DNA of 64,000 nucleotides from Streptomyces rapamycinicus NRRL 5491. Its GTDB lineage: Bacteria > Actinomycetota > Actinomycetes > Streptomycetales > Streptomycetaceae. Shown here one piece after another: positions 41,438 through 52,362 of the stretch. Within the stretch, counting starts at the first letter, position 1. Every line of letters starts with the position of its first letter. The notes beneath the pieces were generated by a model, which searched no databases, was not told the origin of the DNA, and saw nothing but the letters and a program-made list of their open reading frames with translations. Position numbers and translations under genes: made by a program. The DNA lies in the NCBI RefSeq assembly GCF_024298965.1, contig NZ_CP085193.1, positions 1,116,001 through 1,180,000 of the forward strand, in the 5' to 3' direction.

Positions 41438-42694
41438 GTGCCCGATGACAAGGCGATCAGCGAGGCCGAGATGGAGGCCAGGCTGCACGGCATCTGTTTC
41501 AAGACCGGGCCGCCGCGCCGCATCGGAGTCGAACTCGAATGGCTCATGTACGACCCGCACGACCCCGCACGACCCATCGAGGCGGACCGGCTCGAAGCCG
41601 CGGTCACCGCCCTGCGCGGACTGCCGCTGCGGTCCGCCATCACCTTCGAACCCGGCGGTCAGGTGGAGCTCAGCTCCCTCCCGGCCGACTCCCTCACCGC
41701 GTGTGTGGAGTCCGCGACCGCCGATCTGGTCCTCGTACGTTCCGTACTCACCGGCCTCGGCCTCGGGCTCGCCGGTCACGGACATGACCCCTGGCGCCCA
41801 CCCAGACGCTTCCTCACCACGCCCCGGTACGACTGCATGGAGACCTACTTCGACCGCCGGGGTCCGGCCGGGCGCTCCATGATGTGCAACACCGCCTCCG
41901 TGCAGGTCTGCGTGGACGCCGGACACGAGGAGCCCGGACCGCTCGGCATGGCACGGCGCTGGCGGCTCGCCCATCTGCTGGGCGCGGTGCTCACCGCCTC
42001 GTTCGCCAACTCGCCGCTGCGCCAGGGCCGCCCCACGGGCTACCGCTCCACCCGGCAGGCGCTGTGGACGGCGATGGAACCCGGACGCACCCACGCCCCG
42101 GCCGACGGCCGGGATCCCCGCACGGCCTGGGCCCACTACGTGCTGGACGCGCCCGTGATGGCCATCCGGGACGAGCGGGCGCCCTGGACGGTGCCGTCCG
42201 GGGTGACCTTCCGCCAGTGGGCCCGGACGGGGCTGCCCCGGCCACCCACCCACGACGACCTCGACTTCCACATCTCGACGCTCTTTCCCCCCGTCCGCCC
42301 GCGCGGCCATCTGGAACTGCGCATGATCGACGCGCAGAGCGGTGCGGACGGCTGGATCGTCCCCCTTGCCGTCACGGTCGCGCTCTTCGACGATCCCGAG
42401 GCTGCTGAAACGGTTTACCGGGTGGTGAAACCGCTCGCCGAGACGGCGGGCGCCCGCCCCGCACCGGGCAATCCGCTGTGGCGCGCCGCGGCCCGCCACG
42501 GTCTGGCCGACCCCGAGCTGCGCACCGCCGCCGTCAGCTGCTTCACCACGGCGCTGGACGCGCTGCCGCGTATCGGCGCCTCCCCCGCCATCACCGCCGC
42601 CGTCGCCGCCTTCACCGACCGCTATGTGGTCCGCGGCCGATGTCCCGCCGACGATCTGCTCGCTCCCCTCACCGGTAAGGAGGGACGGTCATGA
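41438..42694 (+). CDS. egtA: Ergothioneine biosynthesis glutamate-cysteine ligase EgtA
   Basis: 418 residues from GTG 41438. GCS2-type ligase: RRIGVELEWLMYDP, FEPGGQVELSS (the active-site strand), YFDRRGPAGRSMMCNTASVQVCVDAG, ANSPLRQGRPTGYRSTRQALW and LELRMIDAQ. It makes gamma-glutamylcysteine, the sulfur donor used by EgtB. The stop overlaps egtB (ATGA), the first of a run of overlaps through egtD, so the four proteins are made together. No regulator is seen in the 249-bp space upstream. Confidence 0.95.
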   Translation: MPDDKAISEAEMEARLHGICFKTGPPRRIGVELEWLMYDPHDPARPIEADRLEAAVTALRGLPLRSAITFEPGGQVELSSLPADSLTACVESATADLVLVRSVLTGLGLGLAGHGHDPWRPPRRFLTTPRYDCMETYFDRRGPAGRSMMCNTASVQVCVDAGHEEPGPLGMARRWRLAHLLGAVLTASFANSPLRQGRPTGYRSTRQALWTAMEPGRTHAPADGRDPRTAWAHYVLDAPVMAIRDERAPWTVPSGVTFRQWARTGLPRPPTHDDLDFHISTLFPPVRPRGHLELRMIDAQSGADGWIVPLAVTVALFDDPEAAETVYRVVKPLAETAGARPAPGNPLWRAAARHGLADPELRTAAVSCFTTALDALPRIGASPAITAAVAAFTDRYVVRGRCPADDLLAPLTGKEGRS

Positions 42695-44019
42695 CCGCCC
42701 CCGATTCCGATCTCACCATCGATCCCGAGGCGCTGCGCCGGCGCGCCGAGAAGGCGCTGCGCACCGCGCGCGACCGCACCCACACCCTGACCACCTGCGT
42801 GGACGAGCCCGACCTCACCGCCCAGCACTCCCCCTTGATGTCCCCGCTGGTGTGGGATCTGGCGCACATCGGCAACCAGGAGGAGCAGTGGCTGCTGCGC
42901 GCGGTCGGCGGACGTGACGCCCTGCGCCCCGAGATCGACTCGATATACGACGCCTTCGAGCATCCGCGCGCCGAGCGGCCCGCCCTGCCGCTGCTGGCAC
43001 CCGCCGAGGCCCGCGGCTATGTCCACGAGGTGCGCGGCCGGGTGCTGGACATCCTGGAGCGGATCGAGCTGCGCGGCGCCCCGCTGGTCGACGCGGGCTT
43101 CGCCTTCGGCATGATCGCGCAGCATGAGCAGCAGCACGACGAGACGATGCTCATCACCCACCAGCTGCGGCGCGGCCCCGCCGCGCTCACCGCCCCGCCG
43201 CCGCCCGGCGCGGCGGACGGCGAGGCGCTGCCGGAGGAGGTGCTGATCCCGGGCGGCCCGTTCACCATGGGCACCTCGGCCGAGCCCTGGGCCCTGGACA
43301 ACGAGCGGCCCGCGCACCACCGGCTGGTCCCGGCCTTCCACATCGACACCACTCCGGTGACCAACGGCGCGTACGAGCGGTTCATCGCGGACGGCGGCTA
43401 CACCGAGCGGCGCTGGTGGACGGCCGACGGCTGGGCGTACATCCAGGAACACGGCCTCGCCGCCCCGCTGTTCTGGCGCCGTGAGGGCGGGCAGTGGCTG
43501 CGCCGGCGGTTCGGGGTGACGGAGCCGGTGCCCCCGGAGGAGCCGGTGGTGCATGTGAGCTGGTACGAGGCGGACGCCTACGCCCGCTGGGCGGGGCGGC
43601 GGCTGCCGACCGAGCAGGAGTGGGAGAAGGCCGCCCGCCACGACCCGGAGAGCGGCCGCTCCCGGCGCTATCCGTGGGGCGACGAGGATCCCACGCCCGA
43701 GCACGCCAACCTGGGCCAGCGGCATCTGCGGCCCGCGGCGGCCGGCAGCTATCCGCGGGGCGCCTCCCCGCTGGGGGTGCGGCAGCTGATCGGCGATGTG
43801 TGGGAGTGGACCTCGAGCGACTTCCTGCCCTACCCGGGGTTCCGCGCCTTCCCCTACCGCGAGTACTCGGAAGTGTTCTTCGGCCCGTCGCACAAGGTGC
43901 TGCGCGGCGGTTCCTTCGCGGTGGACGAGGTCGCCTGCCGGGGCACGTTCCGCAACTGGGACCTGCCGGTCCGCCGCCAGATCTTCTCCGGCTTCCGCAC
44001 CGCGCGGGACGCGTCCTGA
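42691..44019 (+). CDS. egtB: Ergothioneine sulfoxide synthase EgtB
   Basis: 442 residues: N-terminal DinB-like helical domain and C-terminal FGE-sulfatase domain. The iron site is the three-His set His59 (in DLAHIG), His145 and His149 (in AQHEQQHDE). The second half begins IPGGPFTMGTS and contains HVSWYEADAYARWAGRRLPTE and WEWTSSDF. It uses oxygen to couple gamma-glutamylcysteine to trimethylhistidine (hercynine), forming the C-S bond. Overlaps egtA and egtC. Confidence 0.97.
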   Translation: MTAPDSDLTIDPEALRRRAEKALRTARDRTHTLTTCVDEPDLTAQHSPLMSPLVWDLAHIGNQEEQWLLRAVGGRDALRPEIDSIYDAFEHPRAERPALPLLAPAEARGYVHEVRGRVLDILERIELRGAPLVDAGFAFGMIAQHEQQHDETMLITHQLRRGPAALTAPPPPGAADGEALPEEVLIPGGPFTMGTSAEPWALDNERPAHHRLVPAFHIDTTPVTNGAYERFIADGGYTERRWWTADGWAYIQEHGLAAPLFWRREGGQWLRRRFGVTEPVPPEEPVVHVSWYEADAYARWAGRRLPTEQEWEKAARHDPESGRSRRYPWGDEDPTPEHANLGQRHLRPAAAGSYPRGASPLGVRQLIGDVWEWTSSDFLPYPGFRAFPYREYSEVFFGPSHKVLRGGSFAVDEVACRGTFRNWDLPVRRQIFSGFRTARDAS

Positions 44020-44774
44020 TGTGCCGGCATCTGGCCTACCTCGGGCCGCGGGCCTCCATCGGCGAGATGGTCGTGGCGCCCGCGAGCAGCCTGTTCCGGC
44101 AGTCGTGGGCGCCGCGGCGGCAGGCGCACGGCACGGTCAACGCCGACGGGTTCGGCGTCGGCTGGTACGCGTCGGGCGACCCGGTGCCCGCCCGCTACCG
44201 CCGCGCCGGGCCCATCTGGGGTGATCTGTCGTTCGCCGACCTGGCCCGCGTGGTGCGCACGGAGGCGCTGATGGCCGCCGTAAGGGACGCCACCGAGGCG
44301 AGCGCGGACGGCGAGGCGGGTGCCTCGCCGTTCGCCTCGGGGACCTGGCTGTTCAGCCACAACGGCGCGCTCCGCGACTGGCCGCACGCGGTCGCGGACC
44401 TCGCCGCCGAACTGCCGCCGGCGGATCTGCTCGGCCTGGAGGCGCGGTGCGACTCGGCGTTCGTCTGGGCGCTGGTGCTGCACCGGCTGCGGCTGGGCCA
44501 CGCGCCGCCGGAGGCGCTGGCCGAGACCGTCGAGCAGCTCGCCGGCGCTTCCCCCGGCTCACGGCTCAACCTGCTGCTCATGGACGGCGAGACCATCGCC
44601 GCCACCGCCTGGGGCGACACGCTGTGGTACCTGGCCGATCCGGACCGGGGCGTGGTGGTGGCCTCCGAGCCGTACGACCAGGACCCCGGCTGGACCGAGG
44701 TCCCCGACCGCACCCTGCTCACCGCCACCCGCACCGATGTACTGCTCACCGCACTCAAGGAGGCTTCCCGTTGA
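44019..44774 (+). CDS. egtC: Ergothioneine biosynthesis amidohydrolase EgtC
   Basis: 251 residues of the class II glutamine amidotransferase fold. The catalytic Cys is residue 2 (MCRHLAYLGP), exposed after Met removal; other marks are NADGFGVGWY, SHNGALRDWP and DSAFVWALVL. It removes glutamate from the gamma-glutamyl hercynyl-cysteine sulfoxide made by EgtB. Its ATG shares a base with the egtB stop (TGATG), and its stop overlaps the TTG start of egtD. Confidence 0.96.
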   Translation: MCRHLAYLGPRASIGEMVVAPASSLFRQSWAPRRQAHGTVNADGFGVGWYASGDPVPARYRRAGPIWGDLSFADLARVVRTEALMAAVRDATEASADGEAGASPFASGTWLFSHNGALRDWPHAVADLAAELPPADLLGLEARCDSAFVWALVLHRLRLGHAPPEALAETVEQLAGASPGSRLNLLLMDGETIAATAWGDTLWYLADPDRGVVVASEPYDQDPGWTEVPDRTLLTATRTDVLLTALKEASR

Positions 44775-45736
44775 GCCCCTTCACCGTCACCCGCACCCTG
44801 CCCGCCGACGCCACCACGGCCGCGCTGCGCGCCGATGTGGCCGCCGGGCTGACCAGCACCCCCAAACAGCTTCCGCCCAAGTGGTTCTACGACGCCCGGG
44901 GAAGCGCGCTCTTCGAAGAGATCACCCGGCTGCCCGAGTACTACCCGACCCGCGCCGAGCGGGAGATCCTCGTCGCCCGCGCGGCGGAGATCGCCGACGC
45001 CACCGGGGCCCGCACCCTCGTCGAACTGGGCTCCGGCTCCTCCGAGAAGACCCACCACCTGATCCGGGCGCTGCCGGACCTGCGCGTCTACGTCCCCGTC
45101 GACGTGAGCGAGAGCGCGCTGGAACTGGCCGGGGAGGCCCTGCTGGCCGAGCATCCACGGCTGATGGTGCACGCGCTGGTGGCCGACTTCATGAACGGGC
45201 TCGCGCTGCCCGACGACACTCCGGGGCCGAGGCTGCTGGCCTTCCTCGGGGGCACCATCGGCAATCTGCTGCCGGCGGAGCGGGCGGCCTTCTTCGCCTC
45301 GGTGAGCGAGCTGCTCGCGCCCGGCGACGCGCTGCTGCTCGGCACCGACCTGGTCAAGGACGAGGCCACGCTCGTCGCCGCCTACGACGACGCCCAGGGG
45401 GTCACCGCGGCGTTCAACAAGAACGTGCTGACGGTGCTCGACCGCGAGCTGGGCGCCGACCTCGACCCCTCCGACTTCGATCACGTGGCGGTGTGGAACG
45501 CCGAGGAGGAGTGGATCGAGATGCGGCTGAGGGCCCGTAAGGAGCTCACCGCGAAGATCCCCGCCATGGATCTCGCGGTGCACTTCACGGCCGGGGAGGA
45601 GGTCCGCACCGAGGTGTCCGCCAAGTTCCGGGAGGAGAAGGTGCGGGCCGAACTGGCCGCCGCGGGGATGGAGTCGCGGCGCTGGTGGACCGACGCGAAG
45701 GGCCGCTTCGCGGTGTCGCTCGCCGTGCGCCGGTAA
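44771..45736 (+). CDS. egtD: L-histidine N(alpha)-methyltransferase EgtD
   Basis: 321 residues from TTG 44771, which has an AAGGAGG site at the right distance and overlaps the egtC stop. DUF2260-type methyltransferase: KQLPPKWFYDARGSALFEEITRLPEYYPTR-type start, SAM motif LVELGSGSSEKTHHLI, VPVDVSESAL, LAFLGGTIGNLLP, and MRLRARKELTAKIP. It trimethylates histidine to hercynine, the first intermediate. It is the last gene of the cluster; the usual PLP lyase gene egtE does not follow. Confidence 0.96.
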   Translation: MSPFTVTRTLPADATTAALRADVAAGLTSTPKQLPPKWFYDARGSALFEEITRLPEYYPTRAEREILVARAAEIADATGARTLVELGSGSSEKTHHLIRALPDLRVYVPVDVSESALELAGEALLAEHPRLMVHALVADFMNGLALPDDTPGPRLLAFLGGTIGNLLPAERAAFFASVSELLAPGDALLLGTDLVKDEATLVAAYDDAQGVTAAFNKNVLTVLDRELGADLDPSDFDHVAVWNAEEEWIEMRLRARKELTAKIPAMDLAVHFTAGEEVRTEVSAKFREEKVRAELAAAGMESRRWWTDAKGRFAVSLAVRR

Positions 45737-45917
45737 CTCCTCGACAGTTCGCGGCACGCCGCCGCCCGGGACCATCGGTCGCGGGCGGCGGCTCGCTTCG
45801 CGGGGCGAGGCGGTGTGGCGGGGGGCCGCCGCTTCCCCGGGGGAACCGCGGCCGTCCGCCCGGTGGCCGAGGCTTGCCGGTCACCCTGCGTCCCGCCCGA
45901 ACCACCGACCGAGTTCG

Positions 45918-47288
<1,371 letters not shown>

Positions 47289-47299
<11 letters not shown>

Positions 47300-48878
47300 C
47301 CCGTCGCCCTGGTGAGAGCCGGGGCAGACGGGCCAATCGCGGCCCCCTGGTGAGTGTGGTGGCGACCATGTGCCCGGAGACACCGCCCAGCCCGGCCCCC
47401 GGGTGAGTGGACGCGCCGATGTGCCAGAGCCCGTCAATATCGGTCGCATGCCGTCCGGAGGCGGGCAGGGGGCGCCAGAGAAAGCTCTGGTCGAGTTCGA
47501 GGGAGCCGCCGTACGGGTCGCCATCGACCGCGTTGGGATTCCGGCGGGCGAGGTCCGGGGGCGCGATGACATCGACGGCGAGCACCTTTCCGGGCAGATC
47601 GGGTGCGTGCCCGGCGATCCGGTTCAGCACCCGGTCGGCGTAGCCCCGGGCCAGCTCCGGGGTCCAGCCCTGAGCGGTGTCCAGTTCACCGGCCGCGTCG
47701 CCGCGCGGCGTGGACGGCACCTCCTGCAACTGCAGCCACAGCGCGGCGGCCCCGGGCGGCACCCGGCCGGGGTCCAGGACGTACTGCTGCCCGACGACCA
47801 CCGTGGGCCGCCGGGGCAGCAGGCCCGCCTCGGCCTCGGCGCAGGCGATACCGGTACTGCCCGAACCGTCGGTCAGATGCACCAGCGGGATCGTGTTCAG
47901 CCGTGCGTCGCGCCAGCCGAGCGGCCCGGACAGCGCGACATGGATCTGCATCGCGGCGCGGCCGTAGCGGAATCGCCGCGCCTCGTCGCGCAGTTCACGG
48001 CGCACCGAGCCCTCCGGCAGGAGGGTGCCGTACAGGGCGGTGGGCGTCACCGAGGCGAGGACCGCGCGGCGGGCACGGAAGACCCTGCCCCCCGCCGCCA
48101 CTCCCACGGCGCGCCCATGCTCGACGAGGATGCGGTCGACCCGGGTGCCGGTCTCCATCCGTACGCCCGTCGTCGTCAGCAGCGATCTGAAGGCGTCGAG
48201 GAACCGGCCCGCGCCCCCGGCCACCACCGGCACCCCGGCGCCGTGCAGAGTGGCGGCGAACAGCGTCACCAGGAATCCGCCCGACGCGTGGTCCAGCGAC
48301 AGCCCCGCGTGCAGCAGCCACGGGGCGAAGAGGTGGTCCACCTCGTCCCCGCGGAACTCCGCGCGCAGGTATCCACGGCCGCTGGTAGCCACCGAGCGCA
48401 GCCATCGCTCCGCCCCCTGCCGCCCGCCGCCGCGCAGCAGGGCGACCGCGTGGCGCAGGGCGGCCGGTGAGCGGAGTTCGCCGCCCATCAGGCCGCCGAT
48501 CGCCCCCATGCCGGCGCCCAGCCGGCCGAGCGCGGACAGATACGCGGCCCGGTCCGCTTCGTGCGCGAAACCCTCGGCGGTGCGCTCCGGATCGCGGTGC
48601 GCAAGCGTGACCCTGCCGTCGTCGGCCGCGCTGGCGATGGCCCACTCATCGGCGTTGCGGTACTCCAGCCCATGCCGCCGCAAGGGCTCCCCCAGACGCG
48701 CGAACGCCGGGCCGGAGACGAACAGCGGATGCCAGGAGGAGTAGGTGTCGTGGAGGTAGCCCGGCAGGGTGCGCTCCTCGGTGACGATGAACCCGCCGAT
48801 GTCCGGTTCGCGCTCCACCAGGATGACGGACCATCCGGCCAGGGCCAGCTCCGCGGCGGCCACCAGGCCATTGACGCC
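47289..48878 (-). pseudogene. CrtI/phytoene-desaturase-like FAD oxidoreductase, 5' end missing
   Basis: About 530 residues are recognisable: GVNGLVAAAELALAGWSVILVERE, then GGFIVTEERTLPGYLHDTYSSWHPLF, a central FAD/substrate domain and the C-terminal LWHIGASTHPGAGLGGVSGH motif typical of this amine-oxidase/carotenoid-desaturase-like family. The conserved beginning, normally M-x-DAVVVGAG just before PNGL/VNGL, is absent. The frame continues upstream as unrelated PPERRHR and runs into the divergent CoA-transferase gene, with no start in place. The FAD-binding glycine motif is therefore incomplete and the gene is probably dead. Only four bases separate its end from the wall-enzyme stop. Confidence 0.75.
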
Positions 48879-48907
48879 GCGGTGGCGGCGTTCGGGAGGG
48901 AGGGCAT

Positions 48908-49648
48908 ATGACCGGTGGGGTGACCCGGGCCGAGTACTGCGTGGTGGCCTGTGCCGAGGCATGGCGGGGCGACGGGGAGATCCTGGCCGCCCCGATGGGC
49001 GCGGTGCCCAGGGTCGGCGCCCGGCTGGCCAAACTCACCTTCGCGCCCGAACTGCTGCTGACGGATGGCGAGGCGATGATCGTGGGCGGCGATCCGGAGG
49101 TGGTGGAGGGGTGGCTGCCGTACCGGGCGCATCCGGCCCTGGTCACCGGCGGTCGGCGCCATGTGATGATGGGCGCGAGCCAGATCGACCGCCACGGCAA
49201 CCAGAACATCAGCTGCGTCGGTGATTGGAAACGGCCCAAACGGCAGCTGCTGGGGGTGCGGGGAGCGCCGGTCAACACCCTGAACAACCCCACGAGTTAC
49301 TGGGTGCCCCGGCACTCCCGGCGGGTCTTCGTCGAACGTGTCGACATGGTGTGCGGGGTGGGTTACGACCGGGCGGCGGCCGCGGGACCGGCCGCGGCCC
49401 GCTTCCATGACCTCCGGTGTGTGGTGACCGATCTGGCGGTCCTCGACTTCGCCACGCCCGGCCGCACCCTGCGGGTGCGCTCCCTGCATCCCGGGGTGAC
49501 CACCGAGGCGGTTCGGGAGGCCACCGGCTTCCCCCTCGACATCGCCGACGACGTCCCGTGCACGCGCGAGCCGACCCCCGCCGAGCTGCGGCTGATCCGG
49601 GAGGTCATCGACCCGGAGGGGGCCCGCGAGCGGGAGGTGCCGTCCTGA
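48908..49648 (+). CDS. CoA-transferase beta subunit (IpdB-like)
   Basis: 246 residues, family I CoA-transferase beta fold: TRAEYCVVACAEAWRGDGEILAAPMG, LLTDGEAMIVGG, VMMGASQIDRHGNQNISCVGDWKRPKRQLLGVRGAPVNTLNN, and C-terminal VRSLHPGVTTEAVREATGFPLD. In actinobacteria IpdA and IpdB form one enzyme that opens the last steroid ring as a CoA ester. A very strong GGGAGGGAGGG site precedes ATG 48908. The alpha subunit gene (ipdA), expected directly upstream, is missing; instead the truncated oxidoreductase abuts. The stop overlaps the next gene (TGATG). Without IpdA it is unlikely to be active unless a partner exists elsewhere. Confidence 0.88.
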   Translation: MTGGVTRAEYCVVACAEAWRGDGEILAAPMGAVPRVGARLAKLTFAPELLLTDGEAMIVGGDPEVVEGWLPYRAHPALVTGGRRHVMMGASQIDRHGNQNISCVGDWKRPKRQLLGVRGAPVNTLNNPTSYWVPRHSRRVFVERVDMVCGVGYDRAAAAGPAAARFHDLRCVVTDLAVLDFATPGRTLRVRSLHPGVTTEAVREATGFPLDIADDVPCTREPTPAELRLIREVIDPEGAREREVPS

Positions 49649-50705
49649 TGGAAACCCCGCTGACCCGGCTCGTCGGGGTGCGCCATCCGATCGTCCAGAC
49701 GGGCATGGGGTGGGTGGCCGGGCCCCGGCTGGTGTCCGCCGTGGCGAACGCCGGCGCGCTGGGCATCCTGGCCTCCGCGACCATGTCGCCCGAGCGGCTG
49801 CGCTCGGCCGTGCGCGAGGTCGCCGCCCGCACCGACGCGCCCTTCGGCGTCAATCTGCGCGCCGACGCCGGGGACGCCGGGGAGCGGGTGCGGATCATCG
49901 TCGAGGAGGGGGTACGGGTCGTCTCGTTCGCGCTGGCTCCCAGGCGTGAGCTGATCGACCGGCTGAAGGACGCGGGCGTGGTGGTCATCCCGTCCGTGGG
50001 CGCCCGGCGCCACGCGGAGAAGGTGGCGGGCTGGGGCGCGGACGCGGTGGTGGTGCAGGGTGCCGAGGGCGGTGGCCACACCGGTCAGGTGGCCACCACC
50101 GTGCTGCTCCCCCAGGTCGTGGACGCGGTGGACATCCCGGTCGTGGCCGCGGGCGGCTTCCACGACGGACGGGGCTGACGGCCGCGCTCGCCTACGGGGC
50201 GGCGGGGATCGCCATGGGCACCCACTTCCTGCTCACCTCCGACAGCACGGTCCCGGACGCGGTGAAGGCGCGCTGTCTGGCGGCGGCGGTCACCGATGTC
50301 ACCGTCACCACGGCGGTCGACGGACTCCCCCACCGGATGCTCCGCAGCGAGCTGGTCGACTCCCTGGAGCGCTCCGGCCGCGCCGTCGCGCTCCTGCGCG
50401 CCGTCCGCCACGCCGCCGCGTTCCGGCGGCTGGCCGGGCTGAGCTGGCCGCGGATGGTGCGCGACGGGCTGGCGATGCGGCAAGGCAAGGCCCTCACCTG
50501 GAGCCAGGTCCTGCTGGCCGCCACCACCCCGATGCTGCTGAAGGCGTCGATGGTGGACGGCCGCACCGACACGGGGGTGATGGCCTCAGGTCAGGTGGCC
50601 GGGGTGATCGGGGATCTGCCCTCCTGCGCGGAGCTGGTGGACCGGATCATGGCCGAGGCCGCGGCGACCCTGGACCGGCTGACCGGCGGTCGTACAGTGG
50701 GGTGA
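49648..50705 (+). pseudogene. IpdC-like nitronate-monooxygenase-family gene with one-base frameshift
   Basis: The first frame runs from ATG 49648 (METPLTRLVGVRHPIVQTGMGWVAGPRL) through FMN-binding motifs LGILASATMSP, VVVQGAEGGGHTG and VVAAGGFHDGRG, then stops at 50178. The homologous continuation (TAALAYGAAGIAMGTHFLLT ... MASGQVAGVIGDLPSCAELVDRIM) is in another frame to 50705. One extra G in the run at 50171-50174 would restore a normal protein of about 353 residues. This family (TIM-barrel flavin oxidoreductase) includes IpdC of steroid ring degradation. It starts on the stop of the IpdB-like gene. Confidence 0.85.
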
Positions 50706-50743
50706 AAGCGGCCAGACCATGACACGGGTAATGGGAGGTCGTC

Positions 50744-52249
50744 ATGGCCGATCCCAAGGGTTTCCTCACCACACCCCGTCGTCTTCCGCCCCGGCGTCCG
50801 GTGGACGAGCGGGTGCGGGACTGGGACGAGGTTTCCGCGCCCGGCGGACTGCTGCCGATCATCGGCGCCCAGGCGGGCCGCTGCATGGACTGCGGCATCC
50901 CGTTCTGCCATGAGGGCTGCCCGCTGGGGAACCTCATCCCGGAGTGGAACGACCTGGTCTCCCGTGACGACTGGCTGCGCGCGAGCGAGCGGCTGCACGC
51001 CACCAACAACTTTCCCGAGTTCACCGGCCGGCTGTGCCCGGCCCCCTGCGAGAGCGCCTGTGTGCTGGCCATCAACCAGCCGGCGGTCACCATCAAGAAC
51101 GTCGAGGTGGCCATCGCCGACCGGGCCTGGGAGAGCGGCCATGTGACCCCCAAGCCACCGGACCGGCTGAGCGGCCGGACCGTCGCCGTCATCGGCTCGG
51201 GGCCCGCGGGCCTGGCAGCGGCCCAGCAGCTCACCCGCGCGGGGCACACCGTGGCGGTGTACGAGCGCGACGACCGGGCGGGCGGACTGCTCCGCTACGG
51301 CATCCCCGGGTTCAAGATGGAGAAGCGCCACCTGGACCGGCGGCTGGAGCAGATGCGCGCCGAGGGCACCAAGTTCCGTACCGGCGTGGACGTCGGCACC
51401 GATATGGACGCCGCCGGACTCCGGGCGCGCTACGACGCGGTGGTGATAGCCGTGGGCGCCCGAGCCTGGCGCGAACTCCCCGTCCCGGGAAGGGAGTTGG
51501 CCGGGATCCATCAGGCGATGGAGTATCTGCCGATGGCCAACCGGGTACTGGAGGGCGACTACGCCCGGCCGCCGATCACGGCCGAGGGCAAACATGTGGT
51601 CATCGTCGGCGGCGGGGACACCGGCGCGGACTGTCTGGGCACGGTGCTGCGGCAGGGCGCCGCCTCCGTGACCCAGCTGGACATCCATCCCCGGCCCGGT
51701 GACGAGCGGACCGAGGGCGAGCCCTGGCCCACCTACCCCAAGATCTACCGGATGTCCGCCGCCCATGAGGAGGCGCGGGAGCTGGCGGCCGCTCCGGAGG
51801 CGGACGTGGACGCACGGGTCTTCGCCGCGACCACGGTCCGCTTCGAGGGGACCGCACCGGACGCGGAGCGGCCGCACGGCGGCGTCCGGGCGCTGCGTCT
51901 GATCGGGGCCCGTGCCGATGGAGAGTCCGGGCCGGGCACGGAGCGGGTGCTGCGGGCGGATCTGGTGCTGCTGGCCCTCGGCTTCCGCGGCCCGGAGCGG
52001 GACGGCGGCGGGCTGCTGGACCAGCTCGGTCTCGAGCTCGACGGGCGCGGCACCATCGCCCGTGACGCGTCGTTCGCCAGCGGCGCGGACGGGGTGTTCG
52101 TGGCGGGCGACGCGGGCCGTGGCCAGTCGCTGATCGTCTGGGCGATCGCCGAGGGCCGCTCGGCCGCGGCAGCCGTGGATCGCTATCTCGCGGGCTCCAC
52201 GACGCTCCCGGCGCCGGTCGGACCGGCCGACCTGCCGATGACGGCCTGA
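50744..52249 (+). CDS. gltD: Glutamate synthase small subunit (GltD)-like oxidoreductase
   Basis: 501 residues. N-terminal Fe-S cysteines RCMDCGIPFCHEGCPLGNLIPEW and RLCPAPCESACVL, then two nucleotide-binding folds: FAD motif VAVIGSGPAGLAAAQQLTRAG and NADPH motif HVVIVGGGDTGADCLG; C-terminal VFVAGDAGRGQSLIVWAIAEGR. GltD passes electrons from NADPH to the large subunit GltB for glutamate formation. No gltB adjoins, so this may be a second copy or serve another partner. GGGAGG supports ATG 50744. Confidence 0.93.
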   Translation: MADPKGFLTTPRRLPPRRPVDERVRDWDEVSAPGGLLPIIGAQAGRCMDCGIPFCHEGCPLGNLIPEWNDLVSRDDWLRASERLHATNNFPEFTGRLCPAPCESACVLAINQPAVTIKNVEVAIADRAWESGHVTPKPPDRLSGRTVAVIGSGPAGLAAAQQLTRAGHTVAVYERDDRAGGLLRYGIPGFKMEKRHLDRRLEQMRAEGTKFRTGVDVGTDMDAAGLRARYDAVVIAVGARAWRELPVPGRELAGIHQAMEYLPMANRVLEGDYARPPITAEGKHVVIVGGGDTGADCLGTVLRQGAASVTQLDIHPRPGDERTEGEPWPTYPKIYRMSAAHEEARELAAAPEADVDARVFAATTVRFEGTAPDAERPHGGVRALRLIGARADGESGPGTERVLRADLVLLALGFRGPERDGGGLLDQLGLELDGRGTIARDASFASGADGVFVAGDAGRGQSLIVWAIAEGRSAAAAVDRYLAGSTTLPAPVGPADLPMTA

Positions 52250-52278
52250 CGACCGACCTGCGGATTGACGGCCTGACG
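52225..52278. repeat. About 27-bp tandem repeat over the gltD stop
   Basis: GCCGACCTGC...TGACGGCCTGACG at 52225-52251 is repeated at 52252-52278 with three differences and one added base. The core TGACGGCCTGACG is exact in both (52239 and 52266). The first copy contains the gltD stop. Confidence 0.85.
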
Positions 52279-52362
52279 CGGCGGTGGCCGGGTGGCCGGG
52301 AACCCGCGCGGGCGGGGCGGGCCACCTGCCGCGGATGTGCGGCGCGGGCATAGTGTGCGTCC

